From the NCBI GenBank assembly GCA_947488905.1, contig CANLBJ010000001.1, forward strand, positions 968,101 through 1,032,100: 64,000 nt of DNA, written 5' to 3'. The position numbers and the translations under genes are program-made. Under the pieces are notes generated by a model. The model saw only the letters and a program-made list of their open reading frames with translations. It had not been told where the DNA came from and did not search any database. Shown piece by piece: positions 17,298 to 26,832 of the stretch. This DNA comes from Ulvibacter algarum. Lineage in GTDB: Bacteria > Bacteroidota > Bacteroidia > Flavobacteriales > Flavobacteriaceae. Positions within the stretch are counted from its first letter, which is position 1; each line of letters starts with the position of its first letter.

Positions 17298-17861
17298 ATG
17301 AAAACTCTTAAATATATCTTTTTACTTGCAATATCATTTACTTTATCTTTCTGCGGAAATGATAAAAAATCTAACAAAAACACAGCAGAAGATAGCGCTC
17401 TTGAGGTGGTTGAGGTTGATACGGGCAAAAAAACGATCTATGAAGAGCCTGCTTTAAAAGCTAAGTTTAAAAACGAAAAAATAGCTGATGCCTATAAAGC
17501 ATACAGTAAATTACAGAATGCTTTTGTAAACACCAATGCAGCAGATGCGGCAAATGCGGCAACTTCATTAAAAATGGCAATGGAAGCCGTGGGTGTAGAT
17601 GAGGTTGTTTTAAAAGCAGTTAGCAATGTGATTACTTCTACAGATATTAAAGAGCAGAGAACACAGTTTGTGGTTATCACCGCAGAAATGGAAAAGATGC
17701 TTGAAGGCTCATTTGATGCTGGGATGGTTTATAAATTATACTGCCCTATGGCGTTTAACAATACTGGAGCATACTGGTTAAGCAGTGATAAGCAAGTGCA
17801 AAACCCATACTTTGGCGATAAAATGATGCGTTGCGGTAGAGTAGATAGTGCAATAGAGTAG
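17298..17861 (+). CDS. DUF3347-type lipoprotein, probable metal-binding
   Basis: A 187-aa protein. The N-terminus (FLLAISFTLSFC) is a lipoprotein signal. The helical middle (about 60-150) and the end (YKLYCPMAFNNTGAYWLSS, then NPYFGDKMMRCG) match the DUF3347 family, which is associated with copper efflux in Bacteroidota. The CPM motif and the second C-terminal cysteine are candidate metal ligands. It is first in a plus-strand cluster with an HYC_CC_PP-type protein, two heavy-metal-associated proteins and a TonB receptor, which supports a copper or related metal role (inference). Confidence 0.8.
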   Translation: MKTLKYIFLLAISFTLSFCGNDKKSNKNTAEDSALEVVEVDTGKKTIYEEPALKAKFKNEKIADAYKAYSKLQNAFVNTNAADAANAATSLKMAMEAVGVDEVVLKAVSNVITSTDIKEQRTQFVVITAEMEKMLEGSFDAGMVYKLYCPMAFNNTGAYWLSSDKQVQNPYFGDKMMRCGRVDSAIE

Positions 17862-17900
17862 TTTTAACACCCCATTAGTTTAAATTACAAAATCTAAAAG

Positions 17901-17908
17901 TATCTTTG
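17901..17908 (+). promoter_or_regulatory. TAnnTTTG -7 box upstream of the HYC_CC_PP gene
   Basis: TATCTTTG at 17901-17908 is an exact -7 box, 8 bp before the start codon at 17916. A GTTT about 20 bp further upstream is a weak -33 candidate. It would give a very short leader. Confidence 0.5.
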
Positions 17909-17915
17909 TAAAACA

Positions 17916-18323
17916 ATGAAAAAAATATTTTCTTTCATATTATCATTACTACTACTGTTGAGTAGCACAGGTATTACCTATGCTCAGCACTACTGTGGTG
18001 ATTTTGTTATGATGGAAAAAATCACTTTTAGCGAAGAGGCTTTAAGTTGTGGTATGTCAATGACAGAAGATGATTGTGGTGATGAGAGTGAGATCACTCA
18101 TGATTGCTGTGATAATCAATACACAACAGTATCTACAGACGATAATTTTTCGCAAGCATCTTTTGATGTTGTTTTAAATGATGTTTTTGTAGCCTCTTTT
18201 GTATCTGTCTTTATTCTTGGCGATACAACGGTAGTTAATCAAGAACTGCCGCAATTTTCAGAGTACAATCCACCCCCTTTATTAAAAGACATACCTGTTC
18301 TTTACGAGACTTTCCTTATTTGA
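17916..18323 (+). CDS. HYC_CC_PP family small exported protein
   Basis: A 135-aa protein with a signal peptide (FILSLLLLLSSTGITYAQ). It has the three marks of the HYC_CC_PP family: HYCGD just after the signal, a CC pair in THDCCDN, and a PP near the C-terminus (EYNPPPLLKDIP). The acidic, cysteine-rich middle (CGMSMTEDDCGDESEITHDC) looks metal-binding. It precedes the HMA/MauE-like protein and the TonB-dependent receptor. Function in metal handling is inferred from context. Confidence 0.85.
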   Translation: MKKIFSFILSLLLLLSSTGITYAQHYCGDFVMMEKITFSEEALSCGMSMTEDDCGDESEITHDCCDNQYTTVSTDDNFSQASFDVVLNDVFVASFVSVFILGDTTVVNQELPQFSEYNPPPLLKDIPVLYETFLI

Positions 18324-18411
18324 TTTGATGAACGTCAGCATTCTTATTGCTGAAATTTTATAGACCCAAAACTTGGGCTTTTTAAAATTATTCATCTAAT
18401 TAAATACATAC

Positions 18412-19161
18412 ATGAAACACACATATAGCGTTCAAGGAATGACCTGCAATGGTTGCAGATCTTCTGTAGAACAAAAACTAAATGCCATTGACGGCGTTAC
18501 AAATGCGACCGTAGATCTTGCTTCAGAAACAGCAGAGGTTGTTATGAAGCGTCATATAGACACAGCTTCTTTACAAGCGGCATTGCCAGAGAAGTTTACT
18601 ATTTCAGAAATAAAACAAAAAGCTGTTTCTTCTGAAACATCAAACATTTTTGAGACTAAAGCGCAAGAAAAGGAGTTGTCAAAACTCCAACAATTAAAAC
18701 CTTTATTTCTCATTTTTGGTTTTATTATACTTCTAGTAACAGCTAAGAATTATAGCAGTTGGAATATGGATACCATGATGCTAGATTTTATGGGTGTGTT
18801 TTTCTTGATTTTTAGCCTTTTTAAATTTTTTGATTTGAACGGGTTTTCACAATCTTTTAAAATGTATGATCCCTTAGCAAAGACTTTTCCTGCTTACGGA
18901 AAAATATACCCTTTTATAGAGGTGATTCTTGGAGTCCTATTTCTTGCACGAATAGAAATACCAATTATTCTTGTTGTTACAATCATCATCTTATTAATTA
19001 CAACTATTGGTGTAACACGCTCTTTGTTGAGTAAAAAAACTATACAATGCGCTTGCTTAGGTACGGTGTTAAAACTCCCTATGACGCAAGCAACGTTTAT
19101 CGAGAACGCTATTATGATAGCGATGGCGATAGGCTTAATTATAAAAAACAACTTATTATGA
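18412..19161 (+). CDS. Heavy-metal-associated domain fused to MauE/DoxX-like membrane protein
   Basis: A 249-aa protein. Residues 1-70 are an HMA domain with the metal-binding MTCNGC motif (C12, C15). A linker leads to four TM helices (about 95-245) of MauE/DoxX type, with CACLG near the third to fourth helix. HMA domains shuttle Cu(I) or similar ions. MauE-type membrane parts are linked to redox or disulfide chemistry, so a metal-handling or redox role at the inner membrane is likely. Its stop overlaps the receptor start (ATGA), so the two are translationally coupled. Confidence 0.88.
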   Translation: MKHTYSVQGMTCNGCRSSVEQKLNAIDGVTNATVDLASETAEVVMKRHIDTASLQAALPEKFTISEIKQKAVSSETSNIFETKAQEKELSKLQQLKPLFLIFGFIILLVTAKNYSSWNMDTMMLDFMGVFFLIFSLFKFFDLNGFSQSFKMYDPLAKTFPAYGKIYPFIEVILGVLFLARIEIPIILVVTIIILLITTIGVTRSLLSKKTIQCACLGTVLKLPMTQATFIENAIMIAMAIGLIIKNNLL

Positions 19162-21404
19162 AGTACATACAATATTTAATATTTTTAGTCCCATTCTGGC
19201 TTTTCTCACAAGAGAAAGTAGGTGGGATTATACTAGAAGTTTACGACGGTAAAGAAGTGCCGTTAGCAGGTGCAAATGTCTTCTGGTTAAATAGCGAGAT
19301 AGGAGCAGTAACAGATTTTAAAGGGCTTTTTGAGATTCCTTATAGTGAAAAGTATGATCAACTGGTTGTTAGTTTTGTTGGTTTTAAAACAGACACGCTA
19401 ACCATTATTAAACCAAGAAATGTAAGACATGTTTTAGCATCTACAGCTACATTAGATGAGATTACGGTGAGGTCAAGAAATAAGGCGACATCACGATCTT
19501 ACTTACAGGCTCAAAATGTAATTAATGTAAGTAGTGCAGAGTTGTTAAAAGCAGCTTGTTGTAATTTATCTGAGAGTTTTGAAACCAACCCATCTATAGA
19601 TGTAAATTTTGCAGATGCTGTTACAGGATCAAAACAAATAAGAATGTTGGGTTTAACAACACCTTACACCTTAATTACTACAGAGAATATCCCAACTATT
19701 AGAGGAGCTTCTCAAGCTTATGGCTTAACTTTTATTCCAGGAACTTGGGTAGAGAGTATCCAAATCACAAAAGGAGCCGGAAGCGCTGTTAATGGTTTTG
19801 AAAGCATTGCGGGACAGATAAACACAGAGCTTGTAAAGCCATCTACAGATGACCGCGTTTTTGTAAATGCATATGGAGCTCTTGGCGGAAGAATGGAGCT
19901 AAACACACATTTAAATACTAAGGTTTCAGATAAATGGGATACAGGTTTGTATATCCATGGCAATAAACGAAGTGCTAAAAATGACAGAAACGATGATGGT
20001 TTTCTTGATAATCCTTTAATGGAGCAAATAAACTTAATGAATCGCTGGCAATACACAGATCCAGAAAAGGGTTTTGTGGGTTTTATTAATCTTAACTATT
20101 TAAAAGATGATAAGCAAATAGGGCAAACGGCTTTTAATCCAGATAGAGATCGAGGTACAACAAATAATTGGGGAGGCGAGATAGATACAGAGCGTTATGG
20201 CGCTAATGTAAAGTTAGGCTATGTTTTTCCAGATATTCCTTACCAGAGTGCTGGTTTACAGATGGCTTATAGCAATCACGAACAAGATTCTTATTTTGGA
20301 CTACGTGATTATAATATCAAACACCAAAGTGGTTATGTAAATGTATTGTTCAATTCTATTATTAGTGACTCAAGGCATACCTTTAAAACAGGAATTAATG
20401 CGACTTATGATGACTACCAAGAGTTAGTAGAAACTACAGAGTATGATAGAACAGAGCGATCTTTAGGTGCATTTTTTGAGTATGCCTTTGATGATCTAGC
20501 AAACTTTACAATGACGGCAGGATTAAGAGCAGATACTCATAATTTACTCGGAAATTTTCTAACTCCAAGATTTCACGCAAGATATACCCCTTGGGATAAA
20601 GCGGCGTTTAGAGTGTCTGCAGGAAGAGGAAAAAGAAGCGCTAATATTTTTGCTGAAAATCAATCGCTATTTTCTACATCTCGCACCATTTCGATAAACG
20701 ATAATGGTGGTGATATTTTTGGATTGGACCCAGAGATTGCCTGGAATTATGGGCTGAGTTTTTTACAAGGGTTTAATCTTTTTGATAGAAAAGGAGATGT
20801 AACCCTAGATTATTTTAGAACAGATTTTCAAAACCAAGTAGTCGTTGACTGGGAAGATGTAAATCAAGTTCGTTTTTATAACGTAGAGAATGGTAGTACA
20901 GCAAATAGTTTTCAAGTAGAAGTAAATTATAATGTTTTTGAACATTTCGATTTAAGAACGGCTTATAAATATTATGATGTAACTACAGATTATGCCGGCG
21001 GAACCTTAGAGAAACCATTTACTCCTAATCACAGGATTTTTGCAAACGTAGGGTACGAGACGCACATTGTAAACAACTCACAATGGAAATTTGATATGAC
21101 TTATAATTGGTTGGGTTCACAACGTTATTCTTCTACTGCAGGTAATACAGAGGCGTATCAATTGCCAGAGCGCACGCCGTCTTTTGGTACCTTTACTACT
21201 CAGGTAACTAGGGTTTTTAGTCCTCGATTTGAAATTTATGCAGGGGCAGAGAACTTTACAAATGTTACACAAGATATGCCTATACTTGATGCAGAAAACC
21301 CTTTTGGTTCAAATTTTGATACTACATTTGTATACGGCCCAATTTTTGGGAGTAACTATTATGCAGGCCTTAGATATAGAATACCAGTAAAAACAGAAAA
21401 CTAA
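19158..21404 (+). CDS. TonB-dependent outer-membrane receptor, probable metal uptake
   Basis: A 748-aa receptor. It has a signal peptide (LIFLVPFWLFSQ), a carboxypeptidase-like regulatory domain (about 20-95), a plug domain (DEITVRSRNKATSR; QITKGAGSAVNGFESIAGQI) and a 22-strand-type barrel ending in an aromatic-rich strand (YYAGLRYRIPV). The frame is open upstream to 19047, but the start at 19158 is chosen because it gives a proper signal peptide and a 4-bp ATGA overlap with the preceding gene. A CC pair at the plug start (KAACCNLSESFE) is notable. Sitting between two HMA proteins, it probably imports a metal or metal complex (inference). Confidence 0.92.
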   Translation: MKYIQYLIFLVPFWLFSQEKVGGIILEVYDGKEVPLAGANVFWLNSEIGAVTDFKGLFEIPYSEKYDQLVVSFVGFKTDTLTIIKPRNVRHVLASTATLDEITVRSRNKATSRSYLQAQNVINVSSAELLKAACCNLSESFETNPSIDVNFADAVTGSKQIRMLGLTTPYTLITTENIPTIRGASQAYGLTFIPGTWVESIQITKGAGSAVNGFESIAGQINTELVKPSTDDRVFVNAYGALGGRMELNTHLNTKVSDKWDTGLYIHGNKRSAKNDRNDDGFLDNPLMEQINLMNRWQYTDPEKGFVGFINLNYLKDDKQIGQTAFNPDRDRGTTNNWGGEIDTERYGANVKLGYVFPDIPYQSAGLQMAYSNHEQDSYFGLRDYNIKHQSGYVNVLFNSIISDSRHTFKTGINATYDDYQELVETTEYDRTERSLGAFFEYAFDDLANFTMTAGLRADTHNLLGNFLTPRFHARYTPWDKAAFRVSAGRGKRSANIFAENQSLFSTSRTISINDNGGDIFGLDPEIAWNYGLSFLQGFNLFDRKGDVTLDYFRTDFQNQVVVDWEDVNQVRFYNVENGSTANSFQVEVNYNVFEHFDLRTAYKYYDVTTDYAGGTLEKPFTPNHRIFANVGYETHIVNNSQWKFDMTYNWLGSQRYSSTAGNTEAYQLPERTPSFGTFTTQVTRVFSPRFEIYAGAENFTNVTQDMPILDAENPFGSNFDTTFVYGPIFGSNYYAGLRYRIPVKTEN

Positions 21405-21425
21405 TTAACTTTAAAATCAAATAAA

Positions 21426-21788
21426 ATGAAAAATTTAATAGCAATCTTATTAGTAGCCTTTGTAGGTTTTACGGCAACAGCACAAGACAAAAATGCAAGA
21501 GCTACTGTAGAGGTAGATGGTGTTTGTGGTATGTGTAAAGTGCGTATAGAAAAAGCAGCCATAAAAACTAAAGGTGTAAAATCTGCTGTATGGAATGTAG
21601 AGAGCAAAGAGTTGAGTCTTATTTATGATGAACGTAAAACAGATGTTAATGCTATAAGTGCTAGTGTTGCTGCTGTAGGTCATGATACTAAAGAGATCAA
21701 AGCAACAGATGAAGCATACAATAGTGTGCACCCTTGCTGTTTATACCGTGATGAGGCAGTAAAGAAAGATCACGATAACGAGAATTAG
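21426..21788 (+). CDS. Exported heavy-metal-associated domain protein
   Basis: A 120-aa protein with a signal peptide (IAILLVAFVGFTATAQ) and one HMA domain bearing GVCGMC (CxxC). A CC pair lies near the C-terminus (HPCCLYRDE). It is predicted to be a periplasmic metal chaperone working with the TonB receptor 21 bp upstream. Copper is the best guess from the family; other soft metals are possible. Confidence 0.88.
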   Translation: MKNLIAILLVAFVGFTATAQDKNARATVEVDGVCGMCKVRIEKAAIKTKGVKSAVWNVESKELSLIYDERKTDVNAISASVAAVGHDTKEIKATDEAYNSVHPCCLYRDEAVKKDHDNEN

Positions 21789-21886
21789 AAATAATTTGAT
21801 TTATTTTTAGTTAAATTTTAGCCAATGGATATACAACAATACTATTTCCGAAGTACTTTTAATACGTTTTAAAAAACAATTTTATT

Positions 21887-21982
21887 ATGGCAATAAAGTC
21901 AAACGGAAAGCCACAAGCAAAGCCAGCTCCTAAAAAAGCTCCTGCTAAAAAGGCGACTCAGACTGCTTCTAAGAAGAAGTAA
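21887..21982 (+). CDS. Tiny lysine/alanine-rich histone H1-like protein (31 aa)
   Basis: A short frame from ATG 21887 to TAA 21982. It encodes MAIKSNGKPQ, then AKPAPKKAPAKKA, then TQTASKKK: 10 lysines in 31 residues and no acidic residue. The composition is that of H1-like nucleoid proteins and resembles the basic tail of TopA in this window. It has its own gap upstream and a strong terminator 80 bp downstream, which supports it being a real transcription unit. DNA or RNA binding is inferred from charge only. Confidence 0.6.
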   Translation: MAIKSNGKPQAKPAPKKAPAKKATQTASKKK

Positions 21983-22061
21983 TTTGAGCATCGGTTTTAG
22001 TCTTCTAGAACCGAAACTGTGAGTTATTAGATAACAAAACAGAATTACAATTAACAAAAAG

Positions 22062-22088
22062 AAAACCACCTTTAAAACGGTGGTTTTT
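22062..22088 (+). terminator. Rho-independent terminator after the H1-like gene
   Basis: A 9-bp stem (AAAACCACC at 22062-22070 with its complement at 22079-22087) and a T-run. It ends 13 bp before the start of the next gene. Confidence 0.8.
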
Positions 22089-22101
22089 GTATTTTTATAC
22101 A

Positions 22102-22320
22102 ATGAAATTTACACCAAGAATATTACTATATATCATTACAATATTTGTTGTTATTGCTTCTCTGGTCTGGGAATATTATATGCAACAATGGTTAAGCTAT
22201 CAACCAGATGAGGGAGCAGAAGTGCTTAGAACAGACCTCTTTGTTATTTGGCCTGTTGTGATAACACTTGTATCTCTGTCTATATTCCGTTTGTTTTTTG
22301 ATAAACGCGATGAGGAGTAA
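22102..22320 (+). CDS. Small two-TM membrane protein of unknown function (72 aa)
   Basis: The start at 22102 (MKFTPRILLY) is preferred over an in-frame ATG at 22087 that lies in the terminator. Two hydrophobic segments (about 5-25 and 48-66) are joined by an acidic loop (YQPDEGAEVLRTD), with a charged tail (DKRDEE). No family is recognised. It is convergent with groEL across a bidirectional terminator. Confidence 0.65.
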   Translation: MKFTPRILLYIITIFVVIASLVWEYYMQQWLSYQPDEGAEVLRTDLFVIWPVVITLVSLSIFRLFFDKRDEE

Positions 22321-22341
22321 AAAGTGAAAATAGAATTCATA

Positions 22342-22381
22342 AAAAAACCCACATTTCATTACTTTGAAATGTGGGTTTTTT
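22342..22381. terminator. Bidirectional terminator between the small membrane protein and groEL
   Basis: An 11-bp core stem (CCCACATTTCA at 22348-22358, complement at 22365-22375) is flanked by A-run and T-run, which extend it to about 17 bp. It can terminate both converging transcripts. Confidence 0.9.
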
Positions 22382-22397
22382 AAATATTACTAAATGA

Positions 22398-24419
<2,022 letters not shown>

Positions 24420-24435
24420 TGCTTATAGCGCGAAG

Positions 24436-24711
24436 CTATATTATTGCTAGTATATCTTCCTCACGCATTATTAGGTAATCGTTACCTTCAAGCTTTAATT
24501 CTGTGCCAGCATACTTACCATAAAGAACGGTGTCGCCTACTTTTACAGTCATTTTGTGATCTTCTTTACCTTTACCTACTGCAGCAACTTTACCTTGTTG
24601 TGGCTTTTCTTTTGCGCTGTCTGGTATGTATATTCCAGAGGCTGTTTTTGTTTCTGCCGGTTGTGGCTCAACAACTACTCTATCTGAAAGAGGTTGAATT
24701 TTTAAACTCAT
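24436..24711 (-). CDS. groES: Co-chaperonin GroES (Hsp10)
   Basis: A 91-aa protein of standard length with [20 protein letters not shown] at the start, the mobile-loop region ([16 protein letters not shown]) and the family end ([13 protein letters not shown]). It caps the GroEL ring. It is upstream of groEL on the same strand but separated from it by the S23-like pseudogene. A sigma54-like element lies about 66-81 bp upstream of its start. Confidence 0.98.
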   Translation of the reverse strand: MSLKIQPLSDRVVVEPQPAETKTASGIYIPDSAKEKPQQGKVAAVGKGKEDHKMTVKVGDTVLYGKYAGTELKLEGNDYLIMREEDILAII

Positions 24712-24776
24712 TTTTTTATGTTTTAATGTTTCCGAAGTAAAAGGAAACTTGATTATTAATAGTTGATTTTAAATAG

Positions 24777-24792
24777 ACAGAAAGTGTGCCAA
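24777..24792 (-). promoter_or_regulatory. Sigma54-like promoter element upstream of groES
   Basis: On the minus strand this reads TTGGCACACTTTCTGT. It has a perfect TTGGCAC -24 half but only a partial -12 half (TG where TTGC is usual), giving GG-N10-GT in place of GG-N10-GC. It is a weak candidate and could equally be a heat-shock element of another kind. Confidence 0.3.
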
Positions 24793-24900
24793 CGCCTGCA
24801 AACTGTCAATATGAAGTGTAATAATTATTTAAATTGTCAGCTTGGCAGATTTTATGGGTATTTGCTTAAAATGGATGTTTAAAAATATGACCAAACAAAA

Positions 24901-24926
24901 AATGCCAACTCGTTAGAGTTGGCATT
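24901..24926. terminator. Terminator downstream of secG
   Basis: An 11-bp perfect stem (AATGCCAACTC, loop GTTA, complement) with A/T-runs on both sides. It lies 33 bp past the secG stop on the minus strand and ends the miaB-to-secG operon. Confidence 0.9.
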
Positions 24927-24958
24927 TTTAAAATATATTTAAAGTAAATTTTTATTTA

Positions 24959-25309
24959 CTAATCTTGTTTAGTTGCATCACCATCTGTAGCTGGTAAAGA
25001 TTGGTCTGTAGCTGGTAAAACATTTTCAATTGCATCTTGGTCTAATGCACGAGAATCACTTGTATTGTCTCCAGTTCCTAATAAAGGAATGTTAGATAGC
25101 AAGATTAATGCGATTAAGATCATAGACAATGTCCATGTACTCTTATCAAGAAAATCTGTGGTTTTCTTAACACCACCCATTTGCTGAGTACCACCACCAC
25201 CAAAAGAAGAAGACAATCCGCCTCCTTTAGGGTTTTGCACCATAATAACGATTACTAGCAAGAATGCTACAAAAATGATCAAAACTAAAAATATTGAAAA
25301 AGTACTCAT
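24959..25309 (-). CDS. secG: Preprotein translocase subunit SecG
   Basis: A 116-aa protein with two TM helices and the SecG signature region (MVQNPKGGGLSSSFGGGGTQ) between them. The C-terminal acidic tail is longer than in E. coli, as is usual in Flavobacteriia. It assists SecYE in the inner membrane. It is the last gene of the minus-strand operon, 5 bp after the TPR gene. Confidence 0.95.
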   Translation of the reverse strand: MSTFSIFLVLIIFVAFLLVIVIMVQNPKGGGLSSSFGGGGTQQMGGVKKTTDFLDKSTWTLSMILIALILLSNIPLLGTGDNTSDSRALDQDAIENVLPATDQSLPATDGDATKQD

Positions 25310-25314
25310 TGCGG

Positions 25315-26289
25315 TTATTTTTTATCTAAATTTTTTATTGCCCGAATTTGGTCTGCAAAGAAACCACTTTTTTCGGGATATTTCAAAATTAATATTTTAT
25401 ATGCTTGTATTGCCTTGTCATACTTTTTTTGTTGCAGGTACACCTTTGCTAAAGTCTCTGTCATTAGGGCTTTTGGGCTTCCGCTGTCTGCAATGGTTAA
25501 TTGAGGGAAGGGTTCATTTTTAGCTTTAGGGACAATTTTAGGCTGTGTTTGTATAAATTTTTCTATCAACTGAAACTTTTTAGCCTTGACATCTGCGCTT
25601 TTTGTTTGCGTTTTTGGCTCTACTACTTTGTCTTTTTCGAGTTTTTCTTCTTCTTTAATAACTTCGGAAACGTCATCACTTGAAATTGGGTCTATTTTTT
25701 TAATAGGGGTTGCTTGCGATAGTTTTAACCATTCTGTAAAAGAGTGTGTGTCTTCTTTTTTAAACGGTATTGGTGCATCTTCTTCAATTGTTACTGGTGT
25801 ATCTTCTTTAGCAGTGGCTTCAATAGTTAGATTTTCCGAAGTATCATTAACGTTGTCTAGTATTTTAAGCAAAACATCATCTTTTTTCTCAAAAAGATTT
25901 GGGTTTAGTATGGCGTTTGCCTTTTTTAATTCGTCTTTAATTTCTTCTTTTTTTGCAATATCAACTTCTTGAGATACATCTTGAAGTTCTATCTCTATCT
26001 CGTTCCATTCGTCTTTGTGAGACATAATTGCTTGCGAAATCTGGTCCTGTACAAACTCTGTTGATGTTATGTAAGAAAAAAGTACGTCTCTATCTGTTGT
26101 GTAAGCCGCGGTTTTCTTAAGTGCATCATTATATAAAAAACTGTTCTCTTTTTTAAATGCTTTTAGTTGCAGCGCACGCGCAGATTGAAAATAGGGGTAC
26201 TTGTCTAGCACAAGAGCAAGATCACCTAAGTGCTCTTTGTCTATCTCTTGAGGATTCGCTAATAAATATGTATAAGTTTCTTTATTCAC
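25315..26289 (-). CDS. TPR-like protein of unknown function (324 aa)
   Basis: A soluble protein. The N-terminal helical region (about 1-90) and C-terminal TPR-like helices (about 265-320; LAKVYLQQKKYDKAIQAYKI) enclose a long charged, low-complexity middle rich in Glu, Lys and Ser. No catalytic motif is seen. It lies between lptE and secG with 3-5 bp gaps, a gene order I regard as common in Flavobacteriia, so a role linked to envelope biogenesis or protein export is possible but unproven. Confidence 0.75.
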   Translation of the reverse strand: MNKETYTYLLANPQEIDKEHLGDLALVLDKYPYFQSARALQLKAFKKENSFLYNDALKKTAAYTTDRDVLFSYITSTEFVQDQISQAIMSHKDEWNEIEIELQDVSQEVDIAKKEEIKDELKKANAILNPNLFEKKDDVLLKILDNVNDTSENLTIEATAKEDTPVTIEEDAPIPFKKEDTHSFTEWLKLSQATPIKKIDPISSDDVSEVIKEEEKLEKDKVVEPKTQTKSADVKAKKFQLIEKFIQTQPKIVPKAKNEPFPQLTIADSGSPKALMTETLAKVYLQQKKYDKAIQAYKILILKYPEKSGFFADQIRAIKNLDKK

Positions 26290-26292
26290 AGT

Positions 26293-26814
26293 TTACCATT
26301 TTGCAAGCGATTTGTTAAAGATGTCTTGAGTAATACGTTCAAAAATCTCATCTAATGCTGAGTCTAAATTTGAACCAATTAATTGTGTAGTTCCTGGATA
26401 GTCATAGTAAAAAGAGAAGCGTTGTTCAAAATCATTGTCTGGAGCCTTTGTGTCATAAAACCTAACATTAACACCCACTGTTAAGCGGTTTTGAGCTGCT
26501 GTGCTCTCTGATGTTGCTGTGATGGGAGCGGTGTAGTATTCTACTATTTCTCCTTCATAAAGTAGGTCTCCATTGTTAGTGACAAGGTCTAAACTTGTTT
26601 GATTAAGTAATAAATCTTGAAGTTTTAAAGTAAAGTCGCGATCTATACCTGGTTGTACATTTGGCGAATTATTTTGAAAATAATTAACCTGAAAAGTCTT
26701 AATGTCTTGGCCAATACTAGCGTTAGAAAAAGAATAAGACCCACAGCCACTCATCATTAAAATGAAGCAGAGTAGTAGAGAGGTGGTAGTGATATTTTTT
26801 ATAATGTTTTTCAT
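26293..26814 (-). CDS. lptE: LPS assembly lipoprotein LptE family
   Basis: A 173-aa lipoprotein with lipobox (LLCFILMMSGC) followed by the Bacteroidota LptE pattern (CGSYSFSNASIG; RDFTLKLQDLLL). LptE plugs the LptD barrel that inserts LPS in the outer membrane. It is 18 bp downstream of the sigma54 activator gene and 3 bp upstream of the TPR gene. The family is divergent, so the name rests on size, lipobox, N-terminal motif and synteny. Confidence 0.88.
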   Translation of the reverse strand: MKNIIKNITTTSLLLCFILMMSGCGSYSFSNASIGQDIKTFQVNYFQNNSPNVQPGIDRDFTLKLQDLLLNQTSLDLVTNNGDLLYEGEIVEYYTAPITATSESTAAQNRLTVGVNVRFYDTKAPDNDFEQRFSFYYDYPGTTQLIGSNLDSALDEIFERITQDIFNKSLAKW

Positions 26815-26832
26815 AAATTAAGAACCTCCAAG

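Noticed and set aside
19047..19157. N-terminal extension of the TonB receptor from an upstream ATG
   Set aside because: It would place 37 non-signal residues before a clear signal peptide and overlaps the HMA/MauE-like gene in another frame.
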